Shown: positions 54,103-62,943 of the stretch, one piece after another
How the letters are laid out: every line of letters starts with the position of its first letter
How positions within the stretch are numbered: the first letter of the stretch is position 1
Source of the DNA: Desulfobotulus mexicanus
GTDB taxonomy: Bacteria; Desulfobacterota; Desulfobacteria; Desulfobacterales; ASO4-4
Assembly (NCBI RefSeq): GCF_006175995.1
Contig: NZ_VDMB01000014.1
Span: 1-64,000 of the forward strand
Reading direction: 5' to 3'
DNA length: 64,000 bases
Notes under the pieces: generated by a model
Seen by the model: the letters and a program-made list of their open reading frames with translations, nothing else
What the model was told of the DNA's origin: nothing
The model's database searches: none
Program-made: the position numbers and the translations under genes

Positions 54103-54918
54103 ATGAGTGATCAGGAGTATGTTAACGAGGCTGTTCCCGTCCAGTTAACCAGATCAAGCCGTTTTTGTTTTGACTGCCATCCCGGTGTTCCATGCTTTAC
54201 GGATTGCTGCCGAAAAATTAATATCATGCTTACTCCCTATGATATTATCCGAATCAAAAATCGTATGGGAATTCCTTCAGATGAATTTCTGGCTGTTTAT
54301 ACGGAACCTCAGATTCTTGAAAAAACAGGATTGCCCGTACCGGTAATGCGTCTTCTGGATGATGAAAAACAGTCCTGTCCCTTTGTCCGGGATGGTGAAG
54401 GGTGCATTATTTATGCAGACCGCCCAAGTGCCTGTCGTTATTATCCCATAGGCATGGCTACAAGAAGTCACATGGAAGATGTGGTTGAGGGTACACAGGA
54501 TGATTTTTTCTTTATGATCAATGAAGAACGCTGTAAGGGGCATCAGGAGAACAAAGAATGGTCAATAGCAGAATGGCGCATGGATCAGGGGGTTGATCTT
54601 CAGGACAGAATAAATGAGGGATGGACGGATCTGATTGTAAGGAAGAAAAGTTTTGGTTTTACCATGGATATGACGGAAAAGAGCAGAAAACTGTTTTTCA
54701 TGGTCTGTTATAATATTGACGGTTTCAAAAGATTTGTATTTGAGTCGGATTTTTTAAAAATGCATAATATTTCCGATGAAATTATTAAAAAAATAAGTGA
54801 AGATGAAATTACATTGTTACAGTTTGGTTTTGACTGGCTTCAGGCTATTCTTTTCAAGCGGGATCCGGAAGGACGTTTTTCCGTAAAGGATGAGTTTGCC
54901 GGAGCAAGAAAAAAATAA
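54103..54918 (+). CDS. YkgJ-family cysteine-cluster protein
   Basis: A 271-residue soluble protein with the YkgJ (Fe/Zn-chelating) cluster: FDCHPGVPCFTDCCRK (about residues 19-34), then CPFVRDGEGCIIYADRPSAC and RYYPIG around 90-120. Together these cysteines probably bind one metal or Fe-S centre. The family has no settled function, although members are linked to flagellar or methylation functions in some bacteria. GGAAGGA precedes the ATG at 54103; a TTG at 54067 is less likely. Monocistronic with its own terminator. Confidence 0.8.
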   Translation: MSDQEYVNEAVPVQLTRSSRFCFDCHPGVPCFTDCCRKINIMLTPYDIIRIKNRMGIPSDEFLAVYTEPQILEKTGLPVPVMRLLDDEKQSCPFVRDGEGCIIYADRPSACRYYPIGMATRSHMEDVVEGTQDDFFFMINEERCKGHQENKEWSIAEWRMDQGVDLQDRINEGWTDLIVRKKSFGFTMDMTEKSRKLFFMVCYNIDGFKRFVFESDFLKMHNISDEIIKKISEDEITLLQFGFDWLQAILFKRDPEGRFSVKDEFAGARKK

Positions 54919-54947
54919 TTTTTTCAGGCCCTATGTCTTAACTGTCT

Positions 54948-54992
54948 CTGTGGCAGGATTCACCATGAAGGGAATTCTGCCACAGTGTTTTT
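54948..54992 (+). terminator. Terminator after the YkgJ-like gene
   Basis: CTGTGGCAGGATTC (54948-54961) pairs with GAATTCTGCCACAG (54972-54985) with one mismatch, followed by TGTTTTT. It may also serve dapA on the opposite strand. Confidence 0.75.
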
Positions 54993-55002
54993 GTACTGTT
55001 TA

Positions 55003-56055
55003 TTATCCGGGAGTGTCAGTGTATTCTTCCGTATAATAGAGATCTTTCCAGTATTCAGGATTTTTAAGTCTTTCTTCTATATCCACATCAAAAAACTTTG
55101 CAGCTGAGCCAAATACATCAGGATTTTTCTGATGGATTTCTTTTGCTGTGGCCAGAACAAATTCAAAGCCTTTGTGGGTCATTTTTCCTAAGGGTTTTCT
55201 ACAGGAGCCAGATGGCATACCGATGAGCTGCATCAGTGTTTTCAGAGCCAGGGGATTTCTGGCACGACAGGCAACCGGGCCATAGGGCGTTTCTTCCTGG
55301 GTGGTGACGGTGACCAATCGGAAAAGGGGCTCTATATCAGAAAGAATCTGCTGTGCTCTCTGTGTTTCTCCCTTTTTCAGACAATAGGTCATTTCTGTTA
55401 TAAGTGCCGGTACTATATTGGAAGCTACGGATATGATACCTGAAGCTGCGATATATGGATCTGTCATCATGGGAAAGGTGAGGGCATCATCCCCGGAAAA
55501 AATCATAAAATCCTGACCACAGCATTCACGTGTACGGCGCATATTATCGAGATCACCCGTGGCTTCTTTGACACAGCGTATGTTTTTATACTGCTGATGC
55601 AAAACAGCGAGGTCTTCTGGAAACATCTGGGCACCGGTGCGGCCTGGAATTATATAGGGTATAATATCTATGTCAGGAACTGCTTTTGCAACGGGAGCAA
55701 TATATTCCCTGCGTATTTCAAGGGAGCTTGGACCATTATAATAAGGGTCTACCAGCAAAATGGCATCAACTCCGCAATCTGCGGCATGGATGGCGGCATT
55801 CATGGACTCTGCGGTATTATTACTGCCGGCACCGGCAATGCAAAGGGCTTTATCCTTACATTTCGAAGCAACGGTTTTAATGACTGTATTATGTTCTTCC
55901 CAGTTAAGGGTGGGGCTTTCTCCCGTTGTTCCCACGGCAAGAATACCCGTAACCCCGGATTGAAGTTGAAAATCCACCAGTGCTTCAAGGCCTTTGTAAT
56001 CAACGGTGTTGTTGGTCATGGGGGTGACCAGCGCAGTATAGCAGCCTGTGCGCAT
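55003..56055 (-). CDS. dapA: 4-hydroxy-tetrahydrodipicolinate synthase family protein
   Basis: TIM-barrel aldolase of the DapA type, 350 residues. The Schiff-base Lys163 is in RCVKEATGD, the catalytic Tyr134 in IIPYIIPGRTG, and TTGES (43-47) binds the keto acid, so lysine/diaminopimelate synthesis is expected. It is about 55 residues longer than usual DapA (near 290). The extra C-terminal part (PDVFGSAAKFFDVDIEERLK and beyond) is not recognised. A related N-acetylneuraminate lyase or dihydrodipicolinate synthase-like role is possible. AAGGGAG precedes the ATG. Confidence 0.85.
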   Translation of the reverse strand: MRTGCYTALVTPMTNNTVDYKGLEALVDFQLQSGVTGILAVGTTGESPTLNWEEHNTVIKTVASKCKDKALCIAGAGSNNTAESMNAAIHAADCGVDAILLVDPYYNGPSSLEIRREYIAPVAKAVPDIDIIPYIIPGRTGAQMFPEDLAVLHQQYKNIRCVKEATGDLDNMRRTRECCGQDFMIFSGDDALTFPMMTDPYIAASGIISVASNIVPALITEMTYCLKKGETQRAQQILSDIEPLFRLVTVTTQEETPYGPVACRARNPLALKTLMQLIGMPSGSCRKPLGKMTHKGFEFVLATAKEIHQKNPDVFGSAAKFFDVDIEERLKNPEYWKDLYYTEEYTDTPG

Positions 56056-56488
56056 ATAAAACTCCCTTCCTGTGGTGTATTCTAAAAAAAGTAACAGAAA
56101 ATATCAGATATTTTTTGTCTGGTAGTATCGGAGTGCAATTAAATAAAATATAAAAATATTTATAGTTTATGGTGAAAAAATATTGAAATGTCACCATTAA
56201 AGTTTTTTATATTCCAGTTGTCGGCCTACCATATATTTTATAATTTGACAATATTTAACCCTTTGGGAATACAGGAAAGACAAATATCCTTGACAGAATG
56301 GGACGGCCCATATTAACGGAACACCTTAAGAATTTTTTGTTGTTTTATGATAAAGACACATGGTTTTTTTGATTATCCTTCATTCATTGTTTTTATGGAT
56401 GATATGAAATGGCTGTATAGCAGTAAGAAATATTTAAGTATCCATAGATTTTTTTTTAAAATTTACACTTTAAGGGGATGAAAAAAAT
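56056..56488 (+). promoter_or_regulatory. Intergenic region with promoter-like sequence before the TPR gene
   Basis: No gene is seen in this stretch of more than 400 bases. TTGACA (56290-56295), 15 bases, TATTAA (56311-56316) on the plus strand; the spacer is short. The rest is AT-rich. Confidence 0.35.
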
Positions 56489-57118
56489 ATGCAGAAAGCA
56501 CAGAACGCCGATGAATATATAGCACAGCAGCGGATGGCACTGGCATCCAATTCCGAGTGCGGTGCCACGCACTATAATCTGGCCGTAGCCCTGATGGGCC
56601 AGAAAAAATATGAGGAAGCGGAATCCCATTTGCATGAAGCTATTTCCTGCAGCCCAAACCTTGCGGAAGCCTTTGTACAGCTGGGCGCCATCTGTCTCCA
56701 GAGGGGAGATACTGAAGGTTGTCTGCATTATAATAAAAGATCCATCAAGGCACGGGCAGGTTTTTCTCCTGGATATGCCAATATCGGATATCTTGAGTTG
56801 CAGAATGGAAACATTGAAGAAGCTGTTAAACATCTCAGAAAGAGTATTGTTTTTAATTCAAAGAACATTCAGGCTTTCACAACACTGGCAACCGCCTATC
56901 TGATGCAGGGTCTTCTGGATGAAGCCATTGAAGCCTGTAGGGAAGCCATAGAAATCAATCCTGATTTCCCCATTTCTTATAATAATCTGGCGGTAGCTTA
57001 CCTTGAAAAAGGGGACTATGAAAAAGCCGCTGAAAATGCAGATAAATCCGAATCCCTTGGTTATGAAGTGGCACAGGGTTTGAAGGATGAGCTGGAAGCC
57101 CACAGAAAAAAAATATAA
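56489..57118 (+). CDS. Tetratricopeptide-repeat protein
   Basis: A 209-residue soluble protein made almost wholly of about five TPR units. The consensus W/G/Y-A-F-A-P spacing shows in THYNLAVALMGQKKYEEAES, AEAFVQLGAICLQRGDTEG, GYANIGYLELQNGNIEEA, QAFTTLATAYLMQGLLDEA and SYNNLAVAYLEKGDYEKAAE. It has no signal peptide, so it is probably a cytoplasmic scaffold or partner-binding protein. It stands in front of an unknown gene and the dsr cluster with a 48-base gap; a link to sulfite reduction is only positional. Confidence 0.85.
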   Translation: MQKAQNADEYIAQQRMALASNSECGATHYNLAVALMGQKKYEEAESHLHEAISCSPNLAEAFVQLGAICLQRGDTEGCLHYNKRSIKARAGFSPGYANIGYLELQNGNIEEAVKHLRKSIVFNSKNIQAFTTLATAYLMQGLLDEAIEACREAIEINPDFPISYNNLAVAYLEKGDYEKAAENADKSESLGYEVAQGLKDELEAHRKKI

Positions 57119-57166
57119 AGAAGATAAAAGGCCCCATACCCGGCAGCAATGACAGCCCGTAATTGA

Positions 57167-58291
57167 ATGGAAAAGATAATGACCGTATATTCTTATGGTA
57201 TTTCAGGAATGGGGGATCTCGTATTTCCTTCAGATCCTATGTATTCCCATCCGCTGCCGGCAGATACAGATAAGGATACGGATATTCAGTGCGGAGCTTT
57301 TCTTAAGGGCGTGGGTATTTTTCTGGATGAAAATATTAACGAAGTTGAAAAAATTTACAGTGAAAAGATAGAAAAAATTCACATCATTCTTGAAAAACAT
57401 GGTGCTTTTTACCACCCATGTAAAGTTGTTATTAATGGGAGGAACAGCCAGCCTATGGTTGTGAACGGGGCTGTCAGTGCGGAAGCTATCCGTACCATGG
57501 GTAAGGAAATAAAGGCTCTTGGTAAGCTTAAGAATAAGTCCGCAAGGGATATTCCTGAAGTGTATTTTTCCGGTGAATACCTGCTGGAGTCAGGAAAGGC
57601 CGCCTCATTTTTCTCAGCCCCATGGTTTGAGGGTTTCTGTGAATTTCACTGGTCCTGTCTGGAGGATGGTTCTCTGGGGATAAAGGTCTGGGAGGATGAT
57701 GGAAGCAGATCTGTTATGCAGGAAAAAGAGGTTTCTGATTTTTTCCGTAAAGCAGCTGCCATCCTCAGCCGGTCCTATGATTTTGATACCTTTGATCAGA
57801 TTTTCCCATGGCACCATGCTGCTGGAGATTTTGTGGTCTGTCGGGATTTGGAAAAAGTGGATGTCCGCCTGATCACCGTGCGTCAGTATACCAGTCTTTT
57901 ATCCATGGATTCAGAAGAGACGGATCTTTCGGATAAGCTTGAATGCCTTTTTCATTTTTTATGGAATATGCTGATGCGGATGCGGCTGGATCGCTTAGAT
58001 GGTGTGGGAGAGCTGGTATGGGCTCCGGATTATGTAATTGCGCCATGTATAGCCGGATTTTTTGAAGGATTATCTGAAAAAGCCCCGGACAGCAAAGAAA
58101 TGCTAATGATTATCGAGGCAATTCCTGAAATTGTACGTTCCATGGGCAGTGACCATCTTTTTTCTCTGCATGAGGAAATTATGTCTGCCTGTAATCCCAT
58201 GGCTTCGGATATTGTTCTGATAAAAAAACATATGAGGGCCCATTCAGACAGTGTTTTTGAAGTGATATGTGATTGTTCAAAAAATATGTAA
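57167..58291 (+). CDS. Unknown conserved-looking protein directly upstream of dsrAB
   Basis: A 374-residue soluble protein. I do not recognise it. Notable parts are VYFSGEYLLESGKAASFFSA, PWFEGFCEFHWSCLEDG and the helical C-terminal third. Cysteines are scattered (CGAF, HPCKVV, CEFHWSC, CDCSKNM) without a clear CxxC cluster, apart from the last residues ICDCSK. No membrane segments. It may be co-transcribed with the TPR gene 48 bases upstream. A hairpin at 58391-58415 separates it from the dsr promoter, so it is probably not in the dsr transcript. Confidence 0.6.
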   Translation: MEKIMTVYSYGISGMGDLVFPSDPMYSHPLPADTDKDTDIQCGAFLKGVGIFLDENINEVEKIYSEKIEKIHIILEKHGAFYHPCKVVINGRNSQPMVVNGAVSAEAIRTMGKEIKALGKLKNKSARDIPEVYFSGEYLLESGKAASFFSAPWFEGFCEFHWSCLEDGSLGIKVWEDDGSRSVMQEKEVSDFFRKAAAILSRSYDFDTFDQIFPWHHAAGDFVVCRDLEKVDVRLITVRQYTSLLSMDSEETDLSDKLECLFHFLWNMLMRMRLDRLDGVGELVWAPDYVIAPCIAGFFEGLSEKAPDSKEMLMIIEAIPEIVRSMGSDHLFSLHEEIMSACNPMASDIVLIKKHMRAHSDSVFEVICDCSKNM

Positions 58292-58390
58292 ATGTTTTTT
58301 CCTAATAAAAATACAAGATGGAGATGTTTTTTTTGTTGTGTAGGCAATATAGGGTATTGAGGGAAAAAAGGTTGATAAATAAGAGCTATT

Positions 58391-58415
58391 GGTTTTTAAG
58401 AAAAAACCCTTTTTT
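58391..58415 (+). terminator. Terminator ahead of the dsr promoter
   Basis: GGTTTTT (58391-58397) pairs with AAAAACC (58402-58408), and CTTTTTT follows. It would end the transcript of the unknown gene before the dsr promoter. Confidence 0.55.
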
Positions 58416-58416
58416 A

Positions 58417-58445
58417 TTGACAATGGAGCGTTCACATCCTATATG
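58417..58445 (+). promoter_or_regulatory. Strong sigma-70-type promoter of the dsr cluster
   Basis: TTGACA (58417-58422), a 17-base spacer, TATATG (58440-58445). It leaves a leader of about 125 bases. Two more TTGAC motifs lie at 58480 and 58533; the latter forms the small palindrome TGACG-AAA-CGTCA (58534-58546), a candidate operator or leader hairpin. Confidence 0.6.
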
Positions 58446-58578
58446 ATCCATCTTTGAATAGATAGAAATAAAGGGTTTTTTGACAGCTATAGTAAAGCAT
58501 TGCGAATGTTTTGGTTTTACGGTGAGTTCCCCTTGACGAAACGTCAGGATTGTAAATCTTTCACATGGAGGTAAGGTA

Positions 58579-59898
58579 ATGGCAAAACACGAAACTCCGT
58601 TGTTGGACCAGCTGGAGTCTGGCCCCTGGCCGAGCTTCGTCTCCGACATGAAGCTTGAAGCTGAAGTCCGCGCCAAAAATGAGGCCGGCATTGAATTTCA
58701 GGTTCCGGTAGATGTTGTAGATGACCTGCTGGGTGTTCTGGAACTTTCTTATGTACATGGCCGTACCCACTGGAAACACGGTGGTATCGTTGGTGTATTC
58801 GGTTATGGTGGTGGCGTTATCGGTCGTTACTGCGACCAGCCGGAAATGTTCCCCGGTGTTGCTCACTTCCACACCGTCCGCGTGGCTCAGCCTGCGGGTA
58901 AGTATTACAAGGCAGATTATCTTCGTCAGCTCATGGACATCTGGCAGATGCGCGGTTCCGGCATGACCAACATGCATGGTTCCACGGGTGACATTATTTT
59001 CCTTGGTACCCGTACAGAGCAGCTTGAAGAAATTTTCTATGAACTGACCCACAACCTGAACACAGACCTTGGTGGTTCCGGCTCCAACCTGAGAACCCCT
59101 GCAGACTGCATCGGTTCTTCCCGTTGTGAGTTTTCCTGCTACGACACCAACGGCCTGTGCCACTTCCTCACCAATCTGTATCAGGACGAACTTCACCGTC
59201 CCGCCTTCCCCTACAAATTCAAGTTCAAGTTCGACGGATGTCCCAATGGCTGCGTTGCTTCCATTGCCCGTTCTGACATGAGCTTCATCGGTACCTGGAA
59301 GGACGATATCCGCATTGATCAGGAAGCTGTTCAGGCTTATATAGGTGGAGAGATTGCTCCCAACGGTGGTGCTTTTAAAGGCCGCGACTGGGGTGCCTTC
59401 GATATTCAGAAGGAAATAATTGATCTCTGCCCCACCGAATGTATGTGGATGGAAGGCAAAGAGCTGAAAATCGACAACAAAGAGTGCAACCGCTGCATGC
59501 ACTGCATCAACGCCATGCCCCGCGCCCTTCGCGTAGGTAAGGATACCGGTCTTTCCATTCTGGTTGGTGCCAAGGCTCCCATCCTTGATGGTCAGCAGAT
59601 GGGTTCCCTTCTGGCTCCCTTTGTGGAAGTCAATCCCGAAGATGATTATGCTGCTGTTACGGAAGTTATTGAGTCTATCTGGGATTGGTGGATGGAAGAA
59701 GGCAAGAACCGTGAGCGCCTTGGCGAGCTTATCCGCCGCGCTGGCTTCCAGAAAATGCTGGAAGTTACCGGTATCAAAGCGGACGCCCGCCACGTCAGTG
59801 AACCCCGCTGCAACCCCTACATCTTCTGGAAAGAAGATGAAGTACCTGGTGGCTGGGAGCGTGACGTCAAGGAATACAGAAAACATCATAAGCGCTAA
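58579..59898 (+). CDS. dsrA: Dissimilatory sulfite reductase subunit alpha
   Basis: Catalytic alpha subunit of the siroheme enzyme that reduces sulfite in sulfate respiration, 439 residues. Siroheme/4Fe-4S cysteines are Cys177 and Cys183 (CIGSSRC) and Cys221/Cys225 (CPNGC). The inserted ferredoxin domain has CNRCMHC (303-309) and Cys284/288. GGAGGTAAGG precedes the ATG. The codons are noticeably more GC-rich at third positions than in the neighbouring AT-rich genes, as expected of a very highly expressed gene. First gene of dsrABDN. Confidence 0.98.
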   Translation: MAKHETPLLDQLESGPWPSFVSDMKLEAEVRAKNEAGIEFQVPVDVVDDLLGVLELSYVHGRTHWKHGGIVGVFGYGGGVIGRYCDQPEMFPGVAHFHTVRVAQPAGKYYKADYLRQLMDIWQMRGSGMTNMHGSTGDIIFLGTRTEQLEEIFYELTHNLNTDLGGSGSNLRTPADCIGSSRCEFSCYDTNGLCHFLTNLYQDELHRPAFPYKFKFKFDGCPNGCVASIARSDMSFIGTWKDDIRIDQEAVQAYIGGEIAPNGGAFKGRDWGAFDIQKEIIDLCPTECMWMEGKELKIDNKECNRCMHCINAMPRALRVGKDTGLSILVGAKAPILDGQQMGSLLAPFVEVNPEDDYAAVTEVIESIWDWWMEEGKNRERLGELIRRAGFQKMLEVTGIKADARHVSEPRCNPYIFWKEDEVPGGWERDVKEYRKHHKR

Positions 59899-59916
59899 GA
59901 AGGGGAGGGATATTCC

Positions 59917-61065
59917 ATGGCTTTTGTATCCTCTGGTTATAATCCGGCAACTCCGATGGAAAACCGGATCACAGATATAGGTCCTCGTCACTTTGAAGAG
60001 TTTTATCCTCCGGTCATCAAGGCCAATAAGGGTAAATGGCTCTACCATGAAATTATTGAACCCGGTGTTCTGGTGCATGTTGGCGAAAGCGGAGATGAAG
60101 TTTATACCGTTCGCTGCGGTGGTGCCCGTCTTATGTCCGGTACCCTGATCCGTGAAATCTGCGACATTGCAGATAAACACTGTGACGGTTACCTGCGCTT
60201 CACTACCCGTAACAACATCGAGTTCATGGTGGATTCCAAGGATAAGGTTGAAGCCCTCAAGGCAGACCTGAAAGACCGCAAGTTTGCAGGCGGTTCCTTT
60301 AAGTTCCCCATCGGTGGTACGGGCGCTGGTATTTCCAACATCGTTCATACCCAGGGCTGGATTCACTGCCACACCCCTGCCACGGATGGCTCAGGTACAG
60401 TTAAGGCCACCATGGACGAAATGTTCACGGATTTCCAGGACATGCGTCTTCCTGCCAAGCTGCGTATCGCCATGGCCTGCTGCCTGAACATGTGCGGTGC
60501 CGTACACTGCTCTGATATTGCCATCCTCGGCTACCACAGAAAGCCGCCGATGATTGACCATGAGTATCTGGACAAGCAGTGTGAAATTCCTCTGGCAATT
60601 GCCTCCTGCCCCACGGCGGCCATTAAGCCAGCCAAACATGAGCTGCCCGACGGCACCAAGGTGAACAGCCTTGCCATCAATAATGAGCGCTGCATGTACT
60701 GTGGTAACTGCTACACCATGTGTCCTTCACTTCCCATTTCCGATACCGAAGGTGATGGTATTGTTCTTATGGTGGGTGGTAAAATTTCCAACCGCATCAA
60801 CCCGCCCAAGTTCTCCAAGGTTGTTGTGGCCTTCATTGATAATGAAATGCCCCGCTGGCCAACTATGACTCAGACTATCCGCCGTATGGTGGAAGCCTAT
60901 GCCAGTGATGCCAGAAAGTATGAGCGTGTTGGTGACTGGGCTGAGCGTATCGGCTGGGAGCGCTTCTTTGAGAAGTGTGAAATTGAGTTTACGCACCACC
61001 TGATCGATGATTTCCGCGATCATGCATATTACACTTGGCGGCAGTCTACCCAGTTCAAGTTTTAA
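59917..61065 (+). CDS. dsrB: Dissimilatory sulfite reductase subunit beta
   Basis: Beta subunit of the alpha2beta2 reductase, 382 residues. The siroheme/4Fe-4S cysteines are Cys151 and the CCLNMCG stretch (Cys188, 189, 193). The ferredoxin domain has Cys231 (SCPTAAIKP) and [12 protein letters not shown] (259-270). The beta subunit carries the catalytic siroheme in studied enzymes. It starts 18 bases after dsrA and is followed by a hairpin before dsrD. Complete, no frameshift. Confidence 0.98.
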   Translation: MAFVSSGYNPATPMENRITDIGPRHFEEFYPPVIKANKGKWLYHEIIEPGVLVHVGESGDEVYTVRCGGARLMSGTLIREICDIADKHCDGYLRFTTRNNIEFMVDSKDKVEALKADLKDRKFAGGSFKFPIGGTGAGISNIVHTQGWIHCHTPATDGSGTVKATMDEMFTDFQDMRLPAKLRIAMACCLNMCGAVHCSDIAILGYHRKPPMIDHEYLDKQCEIPLAIASCPTAAIKPAKHELPDGTKVNSLAINNERCMYCGNCYTMCPSLPISDTEGDGIVLMVGGKISNRINPPKFSKVVVAFIDNEMPRWPTMTQTIRRMVEAYASDARKYERVGDWAERIGWERFFEKCEIEFTHHLIDDFRDHAYYTWRQSTQFKF

Positions 61066-61088
61066 GAACTGAGTCTTTTGCTTCAAAA

Positions 61089-61128
61089 GGCCGGCACCTA
61101 CAAGGGTGTCGGCCAAAACTTTTTTTTT
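61089..61128 (+). terminator. Hairpin and T-run between dsrB and dsrD (possible attenuator)
   Basis: GGCCGGCACC (61089-61098) pairs with GGGTGTCGGCC (61104-61114) with one G-T pair. A run of nine T residues (61120-61128) follows after five bases and ends at the dsrD ribosome site. It looks like a partial terminator or a 3' stabiliser of the dsrAB message. Confidence 0.65.
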
Positions 61129-61140
61129 ATGGAGGCGTAC

Positions 61141-61383
61141 ATGGCTCTTCCGGACAATGCAAAAGAAATGGTTTTGGATTATATTGAAAGTAAGGCCAAA
61201 TCCAAATCCAAGTTTTATCTGAAGGATTTTTATACAATTTTTCCCGATGAAGGACCCAGAACCGTAAAAAACTTCATCAATAAAATGGTGGGTGAAGGAA
61301 TTCTGGAATACTGGTCTTCCGGTTCTTCCACCATGATCGGCCGTAAAGGTGCAGGCAAGCAGGCTGGCACTGAAGGTGAATAA
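61141..61383 (+). CDS. dsrD: DsrD, allosteric activator of sulfite reductase
   Basis: An 80-residue winged-helix protein that always accompanies dsrAB in sulfate reducers and has been reported to stimulate DsrAB. MALPDNAKEMVLDYIESKAK starts it; KFYLKDFYTIFPDEGPRTVK and NFINKMVGEGILEYWSSGSS complete the fold. GGAGG precedes the ATG at 61141, so an upstream in-frame start is rejected. The C-terminal tail is Gly/Ala/Lys-rich. It stands behind the hairpin and before the cobB-type gene. Confidence 0.96.
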   Translation: MALPDNAKEMVLDYIESKAKSKSKFYLKDFYTIFPDEGPRTVKNFINKMVGEGILEYWSSGSSTMIGRKGAGKQAGTEGE

Positions 61384-61416
61384 ATAATATGCTTTTTGAA
61401 CGGAGCAACCGGCTTC

Positions 61417-62820
61417 ATGCGTTATGATATACCCCGCATTGCCATTGCCGCCTTAAGGGGTGGGTCAGGCAAAACCATTCTTTCCATTGGTCTTGCAGCG
61501 GCCTGGACCCAGGCAGGTATAAGTGTCGCTCCCTTTAAAAAAGGTCCGGATTATATTGATGCCGGCTGGCTGGCTTTTGCCACAGGTCGGCATTGCTATA
61601 ATCTGGATACTTATCTGTGCGAACCCGATGTGGTTCGCACTTCTTTTTTTCGGCACAGTCAGGGATCGGATATTGCCCTTATAGAGGGAAACCGGGGTCT
61701 TTATGATGGCATTGATCTGGCGGGTAATACATCAACGGCAGACATTGCCAAGCTGATTGATGCGCCTGTTCTTTTGTGTCTGGATGTGACCAAAACCACC
61801 AGAACCATGGCAGCTCTGGTACTTGGCTGCCTGCACTTTGATCCTGATGTACGTATCTGCGGTGTTGTGCTGAACCGTGTGGCAGGTACCCGTCATGCTG
61901 GAATTCTGACCAGGACCATAGAGCATCACACGGGTGTTCCTGTTCTTGGGGCCATTCCAAAATTAAGGGATCAGGACTTTCCAGAGCGCCACATGGGCCT
62001 TGTTCCTACCCAGGAACATGGATGGGCCTCCCATTCCATCCGAACCTCGGCAGCTGTTGTAAGTGAGAATGTGGATATGCACCGTGTTTTCAACCTTGCA
62101 CAGCCTGTTTCCATTCAAGCCGATCAAGGGAAAGATTCCTTTATTCTGGATTCTTCTTTCATCAAAAAAGATTCTGTAAAAATAGGTTTTTTAAAGGATG
62201 CGGCCTTTCAGTTTTATTATCCTGAAAACCTTGAAGCCCTTGAAGCGGAAGGGGCCGAACTTATACCAATTCACAGTCTTGAAGATAAGGTTCTTCCGGA
62301 AATTGACGCCCTTTACATTGGCGGAGGATTTCCTGAAACCCATGCAGCTTCCCTTACCGCCAATGCCAGCTTAAGAAAAAGCATCTTTGAAGCAGCCCAT
62401 GCAGGTCTTCCCATCTATGCGGAATGTGGTGGACTTATGTACCTTGGGGAGGCATTGATTCTGGATGGTACATCCTATCCCATGTGTGGTGTTTTCCCTG
62501 TTCGTTTCGGTTTCAGTGATAAACCCCAGGGACATGGTTATGTGCGGGTGAAGGTGGAAGCAAAAAATCCATTTTTTCCAGAAGGACTTTCCATTCTCGG
62601 CCATGAATTCCGCTATTCCAGAGTTGAATACCTTAAGGAAGATATCCCTATGGTGTTTTCCATGGGAAGGGGTACTGGAATTGCAAAGGGTATGGATGGT
62701 CTTATTTTTAAAAATACCCTTGCCGCCTATACCCATATCCACGCCCTTGGAACACCCCAATGGGCTCCTGCCATGGTGAATCAGGCCCGTATTTTTAAAG
62801 AATCAGGGAAGAGACATTAA
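61417..62820 (+). CDS. dsrN: Cobyrinate a,c-diamide synthase-type amidase (DsrN/CobB/CbiA)
   Basis: Glutamine-dependent amidotransferase of 467 residues. An N-terminal ATP-binding domain (LRGGSGKTILSIGLAAAW, with Walker A GGSGKT) and CobB motif FKKGPDYIDAGW are followed by a glutaminase domain with the nucleophile Cys in YAECGGLMYLG and the late His of YTHIHALGTP. In dsr clusters this protein is called DsrN and is thought to amidate siroheme for DsrAB. A cobalamin role is an alternative, but no other cobalamin genes are nearby. ATG at 61417 with GGAG upstream; a TTG at 61396 is possible. Confidence 0.9.
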   Translation: MRYDIPRIAIAALRGGSGKTILSIGLAAAWTQAGISVAPFKKGPDYIDAGWLAFATGRHCYNLDTYLCEPDVVRTSFFRHSQGSDIALIEGNRGLYDGIDLAGNTSTADIAKLIDAPVLLCLDVTKTTRTMAALVLGCLHFDPDVRICGVVLNRVAGTRHAGILTRTIEHHTGVPVLGAIPKLRDQDFPERHMGLVPTQEHGWASHSIRTSAAVVSENVDMHRVFNLAQPVSIQADQGKDSFILDSSFIKKDSVKIGFLKDAAFQFYYPENLEALEAEGAELIPIHSLEDKVLPEIDALYIGGGFPETHAASLTANASLRKSIFEAAHAGLPIYAECGGLMYLGEALILDGTSYPMCGVFPVRFGFSDKPQGHGYVRVKVEAKNPFFPEGLSILGHEFRYSRVEYLKEDIPMVFSMGRGTGIAKGMDGLIFKNTLAAYTHIHALGTPQWAPAMVNQARIFKESGKRH

Positions 62821-62826
62821 TAAAAA

Positions 62827-62860
62827 AAGGGTGCCGCACCTTCCCGTGCTGACACCCCTT
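62827..62860 (-). terminator. Terminator of the cytochrome c3 gene
   Basis: On the minus strand AAGGGGTG pairs with CACCCTT, the inner GCAC/GTGC pair extends the stem, and seven T residues follow. It may also act on the dsr transcript from the other side. Confidence 0.6.
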
Positions 62861-62943
62861 GATACTTTACACGCCCTGATCCCCTCGTTTTCCCCGTTTC
62901 CCCCTCAGGTCGTGTTTTTGGTTTTATCCTGTTAAATTTCTTA

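Noticed and set aside
58561-60372. A 603-codon open frame on the strand opposite dsrA-dsrB
   Set aside because: It is the mirror of two highly conserved genes with skewed codon use. It has no ribosome site or family likeness, so it is a shadow frame.
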